A stretch of DNA of 25,270 bases from Bacteroidaceae bacterium (GCA_900765575.1 CAAFRW010000061.1:1-25270), one strand, 5' to 3'; shown: positions 14,340-21,822, numbered from the stretch's first letter. Numbers and translations: made by a program. The notes: generated by a model from the letters alone, not told the origin.

Positions 14340-14708
14340 TAAGGATTCCCCTTCTTCTTGTTTATTGATAGCCGTTTGTAAGCTTCTGCAAAGGAACTAA
14401 AAATATGAGAATTTCCCAATAAGCCGGTTACATTCCTTTGGGAGCTTTAACGAAGAGTTTCCTGAATGGGGTGTAACTGTTAAGACTCTGAGAAGCCTTG
14501 CAGCTATATCGGGATACCTACAGTGGGATTATTTCGTTCCGCTTTTTTGGTGTGTGGTAAGATGCTCTATGAACATCCGGAATATCGGTTATATCAAAAG
14601 CAAATGGAAAGAAGCCTTGCAGAGTGTTGGTTAAAAGAAAACTTTCTACCTTAGCCTTATGTTATCTGCATGGAAACTTGTACCTTTGCAGGCTCAAAAT
14701 AGAAGACA
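14340..14708. other. Divergent intergenic region between ravA and the M16 protease gene
   Basis: This holds both promoters (minus-strand candidate at 14389-14396, plus-strand element at 14681-14688) and a 13-base direct repeat AGAAGCCTTGCAG at 14491-14503 and 14610-14622. A short open frame ending at 14654 is not convincing as a gene. Confidence 0.6.
14681..14688 (+). promoter_or_regulatory. Promoter -7 element for the M16 protease gene
   Basis: TACCTTTG is an exact TAnnTTTG match, 20 bases upstream of ATG 14709. Confidence 0.6.
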
Positions 14709-15932
14709 ATGATATCTTATAACATTCATACACTCCCCAACGGATTGCGTATTATCCATGCACCGTCGCCTACACAAGTTACATATTGCGGTTACGCCAT
14801 TGATGCCGGAACGCGCGATGAGGCTGACGATGAGCAGGGGTTGGCGCATTTTGTAGAGCACCTGATTTTTAAAGGGACGCAGAAGCGCCGTGCCTGGCAC
14901 ATTCTGAACAGGATGGAGCATGTTGGCGGCGATTTGAATGCTTACACCAATAAAGAGGAGACGGTGATTTACTCTACTTTTCTGGCTGAGCATTTCAGTC
15001 GGGCTTTGGAACTGATGACGGATATCGTATTTCACAGTACTTTTCCTTCTCACGAGATAGAGAAAGAGGTGGAGGTGATTCTTGATGAAATTCAGAGTTA
15101 CGAAGATACGCCTTCGGAACTAATCTTCGATGAATTCGAGGAAATAGTGTTCAAGAATCATCCGCTAGGGCGTAACATTTTGGGCGACCCTGCCCGTTTG
15201 AAGAGTTTTCGTACGGAAGATGCCCTGCGATGGGTGCAGAGGTTCTATCGGCCTACCAATATGGTGTTTTTTGTACAGGGGAACATTCCTTTTAAGAAGG
15301 TGGTGCGCGAGGTGGAGGCTGCTACTTCCGATATGCCGTTTATGCAAACGGAAAAGCAGCGTTTCTCGCTTCCGGCTTATGAGCCTTGCCGGGTGGTGCG
15401 TCATAAAGATACGCATCAGGCACACGTTATGCTCGGTTCCCGCAGTTACCCTGCTTTTGACGAGCGGCGTACGGGACTTTATCTGCTTAATAATTTGTTG
15501 GGCGGACCGGGAATGAACAGTCGGCTGAACGTGTCGTTGCGCGAGCGGAAAGGATTGGTCTATACGGTAGAGAGTAACCTGATTTCTTACACGGATACCG
15601 GTACGTTCAGTGTTTATTTTGGTTGCGACCCCAAGGATGTGAATGCTTGCATCCGTTTGGTAAGGAAGGAGTTGCAGCGCCTTTGTGAACAACCGCTTTC
15701 GGCAGTGCAGTTGAAAGCGGTTCAGAAGCAGACTATCGGTCAGATAGCGGTGGCTTCCGATAATTTCGAGAATCTGGCGCTGGATATGGGAAAGACGTTT
15801 CTCCATTATAATAAATATGAGAGTCAGGATGCGATGTTTCAACGTATTGCGGCGCTGACTCCCGAACCTTTGCAGCAGATTGCGCAGGAGATGTTTGCTG
15901 ATGAGGCGTTGACTACGTTGTTGTTTGTGTAG
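14709..15932 (+). CDS. M16-family zinc protease
   Basis: A 407-residue insulinase/processing-protease-like enzyme of the single-repeat bacterial type. The inverted zinc motif HxxEH is seen as HFVEH (47-51), with the third ligand Glu127 (VILDEI) exactly 76 residues after the second His, as in active M16 proteases. The second half carries the family's substrate-binding region (LGGPGMNSRLNVSLRERKGL with YTVESN). There is no signal peptide, so it probably acts in the cytoplasm on short peptides or signal-peptide fragments; the substrate is unknown. Many bacteria place M16 genes as active/inactive pairs, but here only one active copy is present. A terminator follows at once. Confidence 0.94.
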   Translation: MISYNIHTLPNGLRIIHAPSPTQVTYCGYAIDAGTRDEADDEQGLAHFVEHLIFKGTQKRRAWHILNRMEHVGGDLNAYTNKEETVIYSTFLAEHFSRALELMTDIVFHSTFPSHEIEKEVEVILDEIQSYEDTPSELIFDEFEEIVFKNHPLGRNILGDPARLKSFRTEDALRWVQRFYRPTNMVFFVQGNIPFKKVVREVEAATSDMPFMQTEKQRFSLPAYEPCRVVRHKDTHQAHVMLGSRSYPAFDERRTGLYLLNNLLGGPGMNSRLNVSLRERKGLVYTVESNLISYTDTGTFSVYFGCDPKDVNACIRLVRKELQRLCEQPLSAVQLKAVQKQTIGQIAVASDNFENLALDMGKTFLHYNKYESQDAMFQRIAALTPEPLQQIAQEMFADEALTTLLFV

Positions 15933-15936
15933 TTCA

Positions 15937-15964
15937 TTTTTCTTTTGTGCGTACAAAAGAAAAA
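15937..15964 (+). terminator. Intrinsic terminator of the M16 protease gene
   Basis: A perfect 12-bp stem (TTTTTCTTTTGT, 15937-15948, with its complement at 15953-15964) with loop GCGT begins four bases after the stop codon. It is low in GC and could work in both directions. Confidence 0.7.
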
Positions 15965-16006
15965 CGGAACCAAAAAGAAAAAACGCCGGCTGTCGTTCCG
16001 AAGCTA

Positions 16007-16100
16007 AATTTTTTATCCTTTCCCTAAACGTTACCAAACGCATTCGGCTTCGCCATCGTTTGGACGAGGTAACGTTCTTTACGGGAAAGGACAAAAAATT
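16007..16100. repeat. Long imperfect inverted repeat (94 bp)
   Basis: AATTTTTTATCCTTTCCC (16007-16024) matches the complement of 16083-16100 at 17 of 18 positions. CGTTACC (16029-16035) then pairs with GGTAACG (16068-16074), and CCAAACG (16034-16040) with CGTTTGG (16057-16063). The tip contains GGC-TTC-GCC. As RNA this would be one long hairpin. As DNA it resembles a small palindromic, MITE-like or structural repeat. Confidence 0.75.
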
Positions 16101-16119
16101 CTTCACGCTTCTCCACTGA

Positions 16120-16520
16120 ATGCCGGAATCTTCTTTTTCTTTTATGTTTGGTTTTGTTTTTGCGCTCGGCTTCGCCTTTGTTTCTTGATTACTTTTTTAA
16201 ATGGGAGAGGAAAGAGGGAGGCTGGAATCTTTTATTTTGTTTCTTTGATTGCATGCCGGAATCTTCTTCTTTTATGTTTGGTTTTGTTTTTGCGCTCGGC
16301 TTTGCCTTTGCTTCTGGATTACTTTCTTGAATGGGAGATGGAAGAAGGGAGGCTGGAATCTTTTATTTTGTTTCTTTGATTGTATGCGGACTCTTCTTTT
16401 TTTATGTTTGGTTTTGTTTTTGTGCTCGGCTTCGCCTTTGCTTCTGGATTACTTTCTTGAATGGGAGAGGGAAGAGAAGGACGGAATCCTTTATTATGCT
16501 TCTTTGTTGCATGTCGGAAT
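16120..16520 (+). repeat. Tandem repeat, unit ~130 bp, three copies and a partial fourth
   Basis: The block TTTATGTTTGGTTTTGTTTT occurs at 16141, 16271 and 16401, exactly 130 bases apart. Each is followed by TG(C/T)GCTCGGCTT(C/T)GCCTTTG, then TTCT-GATTACTTT and ATGGGAGA. Unit starts (ATGCCGGA-like) are at ~16120, 16253 and 16384, with a decayed fourth at ~16511. The TTTATTTTGTTTCTTTGATT segment links units one to two and two to three. The strand is strongly pyrimidine/G-biased. Confidence 0.9.
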
Positions 16521-16690
16521 TTTTGGTGCTTTGTTTTTCTTTGCAAGGTGATGCTTTTAATGGGAGGAGAGTAAACGCTGTCGTGCTTTGCTGCGAGGTT
16601 TGGAATTTCCAGCTTTCGTTTTGGATTTTGTCTTTGCTTCCTTTTTTACTTTTTCTTATGGTGTGGGAACCGCTTTTCAGGTAAAATGCG

Positions 16691-16698
16691 TAAGTTTG
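16691..16698 (+). promoter_or_regulatory. Promoter -7 element for LOG-PfkB operon
   Basis: TAAGTTTG is an exact TAnnTTTG match, 31 bases upstream of the GTG start at 16730. Confidence 0.55.
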
Positions 16699-16729
16699 CG
16701 CAGTAAATAAAGAAAAAAACGAAGATAGC

Positions 16730-17266
16730 GTGGAAAAGATTGGTGTATTTTGTTCGGCATCCGACCTTGTTGACTCTCTTTATTTTGAGAAAACGCGTGA
16801 ATTGGGCGTTTGGCTGGGTCGGCAAGGCAAAACGTTGGTGTATGGCGGTTCGGATCAGGGTTTGATGGAGTGTCTGGCACAGGCTGTAAAGGAAAACGGC
16901 GGACGTGTGTTTGGCGTTGTACCTAACAAGTTGGAAGAGCACGGGCATGTAAGCAAGTTGCTGGATGTTACTTTCCATACTTGCAACCTGAGCGATAGGA
17001 AGGATATGCTTGTCAGCGAATCGGAGGTGCTGGTGGCATTGCCCGGTGGAGTGGGGACGTTGGACGAGGTTTTCCATGTCATGGCGGCCAGTTCCATTGG
17101 CTATCATTCAAAGAAAGTGATATTTTATAATATAAACGGTTATTATGATGCATTGCTCTCCATCCTCGACGGATTGGAAGCCGCTCATTTCTCACGCCAT
17201 CCCATGAGGCACTATCTGGACGTAGCCTCAACATTCGATGAACTGGTAACCCTTTTAAACCAATAG
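16730..17266 (+). CDS. LOG-family protein (TIGR00730), nucleoside 5'-monophosphate phosphoribohydrolase type
   Basis: A 178-residue single-domain Rossmann-like protein. LOG enzymes cleave the base from nucleoside or cytokinin riboside monophosphates; many bacterial members act on AMP. The diagnostic PGGxGTxxE motif is present as PGGVGTLDE (105-113), with the upstream Arg/Lys site SDRKDML (88-94) and GVFCSAS plus YGGSDQGLM in the nucleotide-binding half. The start is GTG 16730, giving the family's usual MEKIGVFCSAS beginning; no ATG fits. The stop is four bases before the kinase start, so they form an operon. The substrate is not determined by sequence. Confidence 0.93.
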   Translation: MEKIGVFCSASDLVDSLYFEKTRELGVWLGRQGKTLVYGGSDQGLMECLAQAVKENGGRVFGVVPNKLEEHGHVSKLLDVTFHTCNLSDRKDMLVSESEVLVALPGGVGTLDEVFHVMAASSIGYHSKKVIFYNINGYYDALLSILDGLEAAHFSRHPMRHYLDVASTFDELVTLLNQ

Positions 17267-17270
17267 ACTT

Positions 17271-18200
17271 ATGACGGCACGTAAAGTAATAGGTATCGGG
17301 GAGACGATACTGGATATCTTGTTTAAGAACGACCAGCCTACTGCGGCCGTTCCCGGCGGCTCGGTGTTCAATGGCATCATTTCGTTGGGCAGAATGGGAG
17401 TGAATGTGGATTTTATCAGCGAAACGGGCAACGATAGGGTAGGCGAAACGATTCTCCGTTTTATGCGTGGCAATGGGGTGATTACCGAGCATGTGAATGT
17501 GTTTCCGGAAGGAAAGTCTCCCGTCTCTTTAGCTTTTCTGAATAAGCAGAATGATGCCGAATATCTGTTCTATAAAGACTATCCTTCGCAACGGCTGGAT
17601 GTGGAGTTTCCTGAAATAAACCGTGACGATGTGGTGATGTTCGGTTCCTATTTTGCTCTGAATCCCGTATTGCGTGGTAAGGTAGTGGAGTTTCTCGATT
17701 ATGCGCGCGAGCGGGGAGCGTTGCTCTATTATGATGTCAATTTCCGCAGTACGCATCGCAATGATGCTATGAAGCTGACTTCCACTATTATCGAGAACTT
17801 GGAGTATGCCGATATCGTTCGCGGTTCGATAGACGATTTCCGCAATCTGTACGGTTATGTGGATATAGAGAAGATTTATAAGGAAAAGATAGCTTTTTAT
17901 TGCCCGCATTTTATCTGTACACAAGGTGGCGAGAATGTCTTCCTGCGCAGTGTGGCATTAGGTAAGGAATATCCGGTGAAACCGATTGAGGCGGTAAGTA
18001 CGGTGGGTGCAGGCGATAATTTTAATGCCGGCGTGGTGTTTGGTCTGCTGAAATACCGTGTCCGCCGGGACGACCTCAACGAACTTTCCGAAACCGATTG
18101 GGACAATCTGATTCGTTGCGGCATGGACTTTGCAGCAGATGCTTGTCAGCATATAGGGAACTCCGTGTCGGAGGAGTTTGCTGCAGCATACAAGGCTTAG
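17271..18200 (+). CDS. PfkB-family carbohydrate kinase
   Basis: A 309-residue ribokinase-fold kinase, probably ATP-dependent for a sugar such as fructose. The N-terminal GETILDI and PGGSVFNGIISLGRMG (28-43) give the sugar-binding GG..N pattern. The C-terminal anion hole and catalytic base are STVGAGDNFNAG (243-254), with Asp249 as base. The usual first Asp of DTxGAGD is Ser here, a common variation. The protein is cytoplasmic and of normal length. It follows the LOG gene by four bases. The exact sugar cannot be read from the sequence. Confidence 0.93.
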   Translation: MTARKVIGIGETILDILFKNDQPTAAVPGGSVFNGIISLGRMGVNVDFISETGNDRVGETILRFMRGNGVITEHVNVFPEGKSPVSLAFLNKQNDAEYLFYKDYPSQRLDVEFPEINRDDVVMFGSYFALNPVLRGKVVEFLDYARERGALLYYDVNFRSTHRNDAMKLTSTIIENLEYADIVRGSIDDFRNLYGYVDIEKIYKEKIAFYCPHFICTQGGENVFLRSVALGKEYPVKPIEAVSTVGAGDNFNAGVVFGLLKYRVRRDDLNELSETDWDNLIRCGMDFAADACQHIGNSVSEEFAAAYKA

Positions 18201-18233
18201 GTTTGCGGATTTTCTCTCTTTGATAGTAATTTT

Positions 18234-18314
18234 ATGCAGTTAGCTTCATAAGTCCATGCAGTTAACTTACTTGCTCTCCGAAATTAACTTCATGGGGCCT
18301 GCAGTTAACTTCGT
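18234..18314. repeat. Four-copy array of a GTTAACT-core site at 21-22-bp spacing
   Basis: The core GTTAACT (variants GTTAGCT, ATTAACT) starts at 18239, 18261, 18283 and 18304. Flanks are shared: (A/C)TGCAG before it in copies 1, 2 and 4, and TCAT or TCGT after it in copies 1, 3 and 4. The spacing of two helical turns matches the 22-bp array at 531-590. Both lie downstream of a plus-strand gene. Confidence 0.75.
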
Positions 18315-18464
18315 TAATGAAAAGATAAATGCATGCAATTTTGGAGGATTATATCGAACTGACGTCCTGTTCATGACATGTTTGTTTTAACTTGGTAGAA
18401 ATGCCTTTTGCCGCAAATCTGTGAATGTTTGCAGTAAAAGGACAAACAGGTATTCAGAAAGTCA

Positions 18465-18665
18465 TTATCCGTTTTCTTCGCTATAATCCAGTTTCGTTAC
18501 TTTTTTATAGGCGTCATAAATAGTGTATCCAGTTCGAGCTTTTACTTGGTTTTTCTTTTTAAATGGTGTGTAAAAAACACTTGTATAGTCATTCTTTTGT
18601 CTTTTTGTTAGTAGGGAAGAAACGTGAATCTTTTGTACGTTTTCTTTTCCCGAAAGAAGGCGGAT
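18465..18665 (-). pseudogene. Possible decayed coding fragment, function unknown
   Basis: An open frame of ~66 codons runs from the codon after TAA (minus strand, 18666-18668) to TAA at 18465-18467, with no ATG, GTG or TTG start near its beginning. Its second half reads plausibly as protein: DYTSVFYTPFKKKNQVKART, then GYTIYDAYKKVTKLDYSEEN. A neighbouring frame (18589-18780) has an ATG and could be the frameshifted N-terminus. The strand is A-rich, so long open frames and Lys arise easily by chance. I do not recognise a family. Confidence 0.25.
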
Positions 18666-18680
18666 TTAAGAAATAAACAC

Positions 18681-18688
18681 TATATTTG
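18681..18688 (+). promoter_or_regulatory. Candidate promoter -7 element upstream of the small membrane ORF
   Basis: TATATTTG is an exact TAnnTTTG match on the plus strand, about 100 bases before ATG 18786. The -33 region is unconvincing. Confidence 0.35.
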
Positions 18689-18785
18689 CCAAACGAAATC
18701 GTTCTTCTACACTTTAAACCATTTGGTTCTCCACTTTTATGAATGTGGCTTTCCATGTATTTCTTTGTAAATAGGAGCATATACT

Positions 18786-18887
18786 ATGCTTCCGTACTTT
18801 CTGATTTTGTTTCAAACTGTTTGCTTTCTTGTATTTATTGCTTTTTATGTGCAGATGTGCCGTATTGTATGTCGTAATGTACATTGA
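18786..18887 (+). CDS. Candidate 33-residue single-pass membrane peptide
   Basis: The frame ATG 18786 to TGA 18885-18887 encodes MLPYFLILFQTVCFLVFIAF, then YVQMCRIVCRNVH. That is one continuous hydrophobic helix (~2-22) with a short basic, Cys-containing tail, the shape of type I toxin peptides and other small membrane proteins. TAGGAG at 18772-18777, eight bases before the ATG, is a stronger ribosome site than most genes in this window have. A TAnnTTTG element lies ~100 bases upstream. An 11-codon frame (18739-18774) ends inside the ribosome site and could couple translation. The GTACAT/ATGTAC hairpin overlaps the stop. No antisense promoter was found, so a type I toxin-antitoxin role is speculation. 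The frame could still be chance in AT-rich DNA. Confidence 0.35.
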   Translation: MLPYFLILFQTVCFLVFIAFYVQMCRIVCRNVH

Positions 18888-18964
18888 TGTACGTCATGAC
18901 GTTGATAGTGCAACGTCGTGAGGTTGCGCTATCAACGTCGGCACCTCCACGGCGCAACCTCACG
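18879..18964 (+). other. Overlapping, mutually exclusive hairpins
   Basis: Hairpin A: GACGTTGATAGTGCAAC (18898-18914) with GTTGCGCTATCAACGTC (18923-18939), 16 of 17 paired. Hairpin B: CGTGAGGTTGCGC (18917-18929) with GCGCAACCTCACG (18952-18964), perfect over 13 bp. Both use 18923-18929, so only one can form at a time. A small GTACAT/ATGTAC hairpin (18879-18892) and the palindrome CGTCATGACG (18892-18901) precede them. The arrangement resembles an RNA switch or a degenerate palindromic repeat. Confidence 0.7.
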
Positions 18965-19116
18965 AGGGAGATTCCTCTGCCTTGTAACTCCTCTTCTTTC
19001 GCTTCATAACCGGAATATTGCTCCGAAATCCTCCTTCTTCCTATGGCACAAAGAGCAGGATAACGCTTTTTAACGCCTCTTAAAGGCATGCAACTCCTTA
19101 GACTGATTCTAAATTT

Positions 19117-19167
19117 ACTCCGGAGGAAGCAATGCCGGTTTCCGCTTCATACGGAGTGCTTTTCTGT
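19117..19167 (+). terminator. Possible terminator-like hairpin
   Basis: ACTCCG (19117-19122) pairs with CGGAGT (19152-19157), and GAAGC (19126-19130) with GCTTC (19144-19148), separated by a symmetric 3-base internal loop. GCTTTTCTG follows. It could end a short transcript from the upstream region. Confidence 0.4.
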
Positions 19168-19351
19168 TACGACGAGGTCTGCAATAGTCATAAAAAGAGT
19201 CACTGTTCTTTAAAATAATACGCATTGAAATAATGGAACGTAGGCGGAACTTTTCATTGTAGAGTGGAAACCATCGTTTCATTCTTTACATTTCTTTTAA
19301 AAGAAGATGAATTCATCGGTTTGTGCCGCATGGTAATCAAAGATTTATATG

Positions 19352-19359
19352 TATCTTTG
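19352..19359 (+). promoter_or_regulatory. Promoter -7 element for the DEAD-box helicase gene
   Basis: TATCTTTG is an exact TAnnTTTG match, 22 bases upstream of ATG 19382. Confidence 0.6.
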
Positions 19360-19381
19360 CGCCCGAATTAATTTATATTGA

Positions 19382-21400
19382 ATGAAGACATTTGAAGAGT
19401 TAGGCGTTTCCGAGGAAATACTTAAAGCGATTAAAGAAATGGGATATGAGAATCCCATGCCGGTACAGGAAGAAGTGATACCGTATTTATTGGGAAACGG
19501 AAACGATGTAGTAGCACTGGCTCAAACAGGAACTGGAAAAACAGCCGCATTTGGTTTGCCGCTCATCCAGAAAATTGACGTACGTAACAGGGTGCCACAG
19601 GCACTGATTCTTTGTCCCACCCGGGAATTGTGTTTGCAGATTGCAGGAGATTTGACCGATTATTCCAAATACATAGAAGACCTCAAAGTGTTGCCCGTGT
19701 ATGGCGGTTCGTCCATCGAAAGCCAGATACGCAGCCTCAAGAAGGGGGTACACATTATTGTGGCTACGCCGGGACGTTTAATCGACCTGATGGAGCGCCG
19801 CACCGTGAGCCTTGCCACCGTGAAGGATGTGGTAATGGATGAGGCCGACGAGATGCTGAACATGGGATTTACCGACAGTATCAACGCCATTCTGGCCGAT
19901 GTGCCGAAAGACCGCAATACGTTGCTCTTCTCCGCCACCATGAGTCCGGAGATTGCGCGCATCTCTAAAAAGTATCTGCATGATGCCAAAGAGATTGTTG
20001 TAGGTACCAAAAACGAGGGAAGCAAAAACGTGAACCATGTGTTCTATATGGTACACGCCAAAGATAAATACTTGGCACTGAAACGCATTGCCGATTACTA
20101 TCCGCAAATTTACGGAATCATCTTCTGCCGCACCCGTAAGGAAACACAGGAGATTGCCGACAAACTGATTCAAGACGGATACAACGCCGATTCGCTTCAC
20201 GGAGAGCTTTCCCAGGCACAACGCGACCTGGTGATGCAGAAGTTCCGCCAACGCCATCTGCAACTGTTGGTAGCTACCGATGTGGCTGCCCGCGGACTGG
20301 ATGTGGACGACCTGACGCATGTTATAAACTACGGTTTGCCGGATGATACGGAGAGCTATACCCACCGAAGCGGACGTACGGGACGTGCCGGTAAAACAGG
20401 TACTTCCATCGCCATCATCAACTTGCGCGAGAAAGGCAAACTGCGCGAAATAGAGAGAATCATCGGAAAGAAATTCGTAGCAGGCGAGATGCCTACCGGC
20501 AAGCAGATTTGCGAAAAGCAATTGCTGAAAATGGTAGACGAGATAGAGAAGGTAAAGGTAAACGAAGAGGAAATAGCCTCTTTCCTGCCGGATGTATACC
20601 GCAAACTCGAATGGCTCGAAAAAGAGGACATCATCAAACGTATGGTATCCCGCGAGTTCAACCGGTTCCTCGAATATTACAGCAATGCTCCCGAAATAGA
20701 AGTTCCCTCCGATGCCCGTGGCGACCGTAAAGGAAACACCCGCGGCGAACGCAGTGAACGTAGCGACCGTGGAGGCGACCGCGACAAGCGAGGCCGTAAA
20801 GCGGAGCCGGGCTACACCCGCCTGTTTATCAACATGGGTAAGACCGACAACTTCTATGCCGCACAGGTAATAGATTTAATCAACCGTCAGGTACGTGGTA
20901 AGAAAGTGCAGATTGGACGCATCGACCTGATGCAGAACTTCTCTTTCTTCGAAGTCCCCGAGGGTCAGGCGCACGAAGTGGTTTCGGCCCTGAACAATGC
21001 CAAAGTAGGTCCCCGCAAAGTAGTAGTGGAGATAGCAGGCGAAGAGAGCGGAAACGATAACGGCAGACGCGGAGGTGGCAGAAACGCTTCTTCTTCAAGC
21101 CGTGGAGGTTCGAGAAATGGCGGCTACGGCGAAGGCAATGCTTCCGGAAGAGGAGGGCGCAAACCTTATGCATCGAAAGAGGGTGGTAATGACTCGGCAA
21201 GTCATGCTCCGAAAGAGGCTCGCAAGGGCGGCAAATCGGCAAAACCGACTCGTGAGGAACGTGGATATTCAGAGGCGCGCGGTCCTAAAAAGAAAGAGGA
21301 CTGGAAGAAATTCTTCCAAGACGACAATAAAGGTTTTCGTGATGAAGAGCCGGACTTCAGCGAAGAAGGCTGGGCTATGCGGAAACCGAGAAATAAGTAA
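19382..21400 (+). CDS. DEAD-box RNA helicase with DbpA-type RNA-binding domain and RGG-like tail
   Basis: A 672-residue ATP-dependent RNA helicase related to DeaD/CsdA, expected to remodel rRNA or mRNA structure, often under cold stress. All core motifs are visible: Q motif (TFEELGVSEEILKAIKEMGY ... PVQ), I AQTGTGKT (47-54), Ia PTREL, Ib TPGR, II DEAD (153-156), III SAT (184-186), V ATDVAARGLD and VI HRSGRTGR (328-335). A basic Arg/Asp linker (~445-480) leads to a DbpA RNA-binding domain (~480-560, GYTRLFINMGKTDNFYAAQV to VGPRKVVVEIA). The last ~110 residues are a low-complexity Gly/Arg/Ser tail (GRRGGGRN, RGGSRNGGYG, SGRGGRK) that binds RNA non-specifically in related proteins. The upstream gap is long and structured, and these genes are often regulated through their leaders, but the visible leader here is short. 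Confidence 0.96.
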   Translation: MKTFEELGVSEEILKAIKEMGYENPMPVQEEVIPYLLGNGNDVVALAQTGTGKTAAFGLPLIQKIDVRNRVPQALILCPTRELCLQIAGDLTDYSKYIEDLKVLPVYGGSSIESQIRSLKKGVHIIVATPGRLIDLMERRTVSLATVKDVVMDEADEMLNMGFTDSINAILADVPKDRNTLLFSATMSPEIARISKKYLHDAKEIVVGTKNEGSKNVNHVFYMVHAKDKYLALKRIADYYPQIYGIIFCRTRKETQEIADKLIQDGYNADSLHGELSQAQRDLVMQKFRQRHLQLLVATDVAARGLDVDDLTHVINYGLPDDTESYTHRSGRTGRAGKTGTSIAIINLREKGKLREIERIIGKKFVAGEMPTGKQICEKQLLKMVDEIEKVKVNEEEIASFLPDVYRKLEWLEKEDIIKRMVSREFNRFLEYYSNAPEIEVPSDARGDRKGNTRGERSERSDRGGDRDKRGRKAEPGYTRLFINMGKTDNFYAAQVIDLINRQVRGKKVQIGRIDLMQNFSFFEVPEGQAHEVVSALNNAKVGPRKVVVEIAGEESGNDNGRRGGGRNASSSSRGGSRNGGYGEGNASGRGGRKPYASKEGGNDSASHAPKEARKGGKSAKPTREERGYSEARGPKKKEDWKKFFQDDNKGFRDEEPDFSEEGWAMRKPRNK

Positions 21401-21486
21401 CTCCGGTTTCACACCTATTGAATAGGCTCTTGTTATAAAAAGGGGTTACACCTACCGAGAAAGTCCTAAGCTATAGATTTAGCGTT

Positions 21487-21798
21487 ATGATACAGTTAGA
21501 TGAAAAAAAGTTAGCAAAGCTCAAGACAACCAATCAGTTGCTTGATGAAAAATACGGGGAACATGGCACAGCTACCCGTGAGGCTTTCAATGAAAGAACA
21601 ATGGCATGGTATTATGGCGATATATTACGGGAACGCCGTAAAGAACTCAAATTAACACAGAAGCAGTTGGCACAGAAAATCGGTAAGGAACAGAGCTATA
21701 TTGCACGCGTTGAAAAAGGCGAAGCGGATATACAGTTGTCTAGTTTCTTTCGTATTGCCCGTGCGTTGGGTATTGAGTTTACACCTACATTCATTTGA
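21487..21798 (+). CDS. XRE/HigA-type antitoxin-like transcriptional regulator, orphan
   Basis: A 103-residue protein with an N-terminal extension (LDEKKLAKLKTTNQLLDEKY) and a C-terminal HTH of the XRE/Cro type (~48-100: LRERRKELKLTQKQLAQKIG, then KEQSYIARVEKGEADIQLSS). This layout matches antitoxins of HigB/RelE-type toxin-antitoxin modules in Bacteroides, where the toxin gene lies directly upstream. Here only 86 bases separate it from the helicase stop, and no toxin gene is present on either side. It would bind operator DNA and repress its own promoter. It is either an orphan regulator or the survivor of a broken module. A terminator follows at 21823-21857. Confidence 0.88.
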   Translation: MIQLDEKKLAKLKTTNQLLDEKYGEHGTATREAFNERTMAWYYGDILRERRKELKLTQKQLAQKIGKEQSYIARVEKGEADIQLSSFFRIARALGIEFTPTFI

Positions 21799-21822
21799 TA
21801 GATTGCCAATCTGAATAAATGC

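Larger units (their letters stand above)
15965..16729. other. Repeat-rich non-coding block
   Basis: About 765 bases with no credible gene. It contains a 94-bp imperfect inverted repeat (16007-16100) and a ~130-bp tandem repeat (16120-16520). Apparent open frames (for example 16249-16551) come from the repeat: its length is not a multiple of three, so the same bases are read in different frames in successive copies. Confidence 0.75.
18201..19381. other. 1.2-kb structured intergenic region
   Basis: An unusually long gap between the kinase and helicase genes. From left to right it has a four-copy ~22-bp array (18234-18314), an open minus-strand frame without start (18465-18665), a TAnnTTTG element (18681-18688), a 33-codon frame with a good ribosome site (18786-18887), overlapping hairpins (18879-18964), another hairpin (19117-19157) and the helicase promoter (19352-19359). 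No full-size gene is seen. Confidence 0.7.

Noticed and set aside
14562..14654. 30-codon plus-strand frame MLYEHPEYRLYQKQMERSLA... between ravA and the M16 gene
   Set aside because: It reads like protein, but it has no ribosome site, no nearby promoter and no recognisable family.
16148..16684. Series of overlapping Phe/Cys-rich plus-strand frames
   Set aside because: They are the same 130-bp repeat read in successive frames; codon content is that of T-rich repeat DNA.
18835..19089. 84-codon minus-strand frame over the hairpins
   Set aside because: It follows inverted-repeat DNA and has Arg-rich content typical of a shadow frame; no start signal.
21401..21486. Possible remnant of a HigB toxin between the helicase and the HigA-like gene
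   Set aside because: The short frame (YKKGLHLPRKS) is too weak to call; no longer toxin-like sequence is present.
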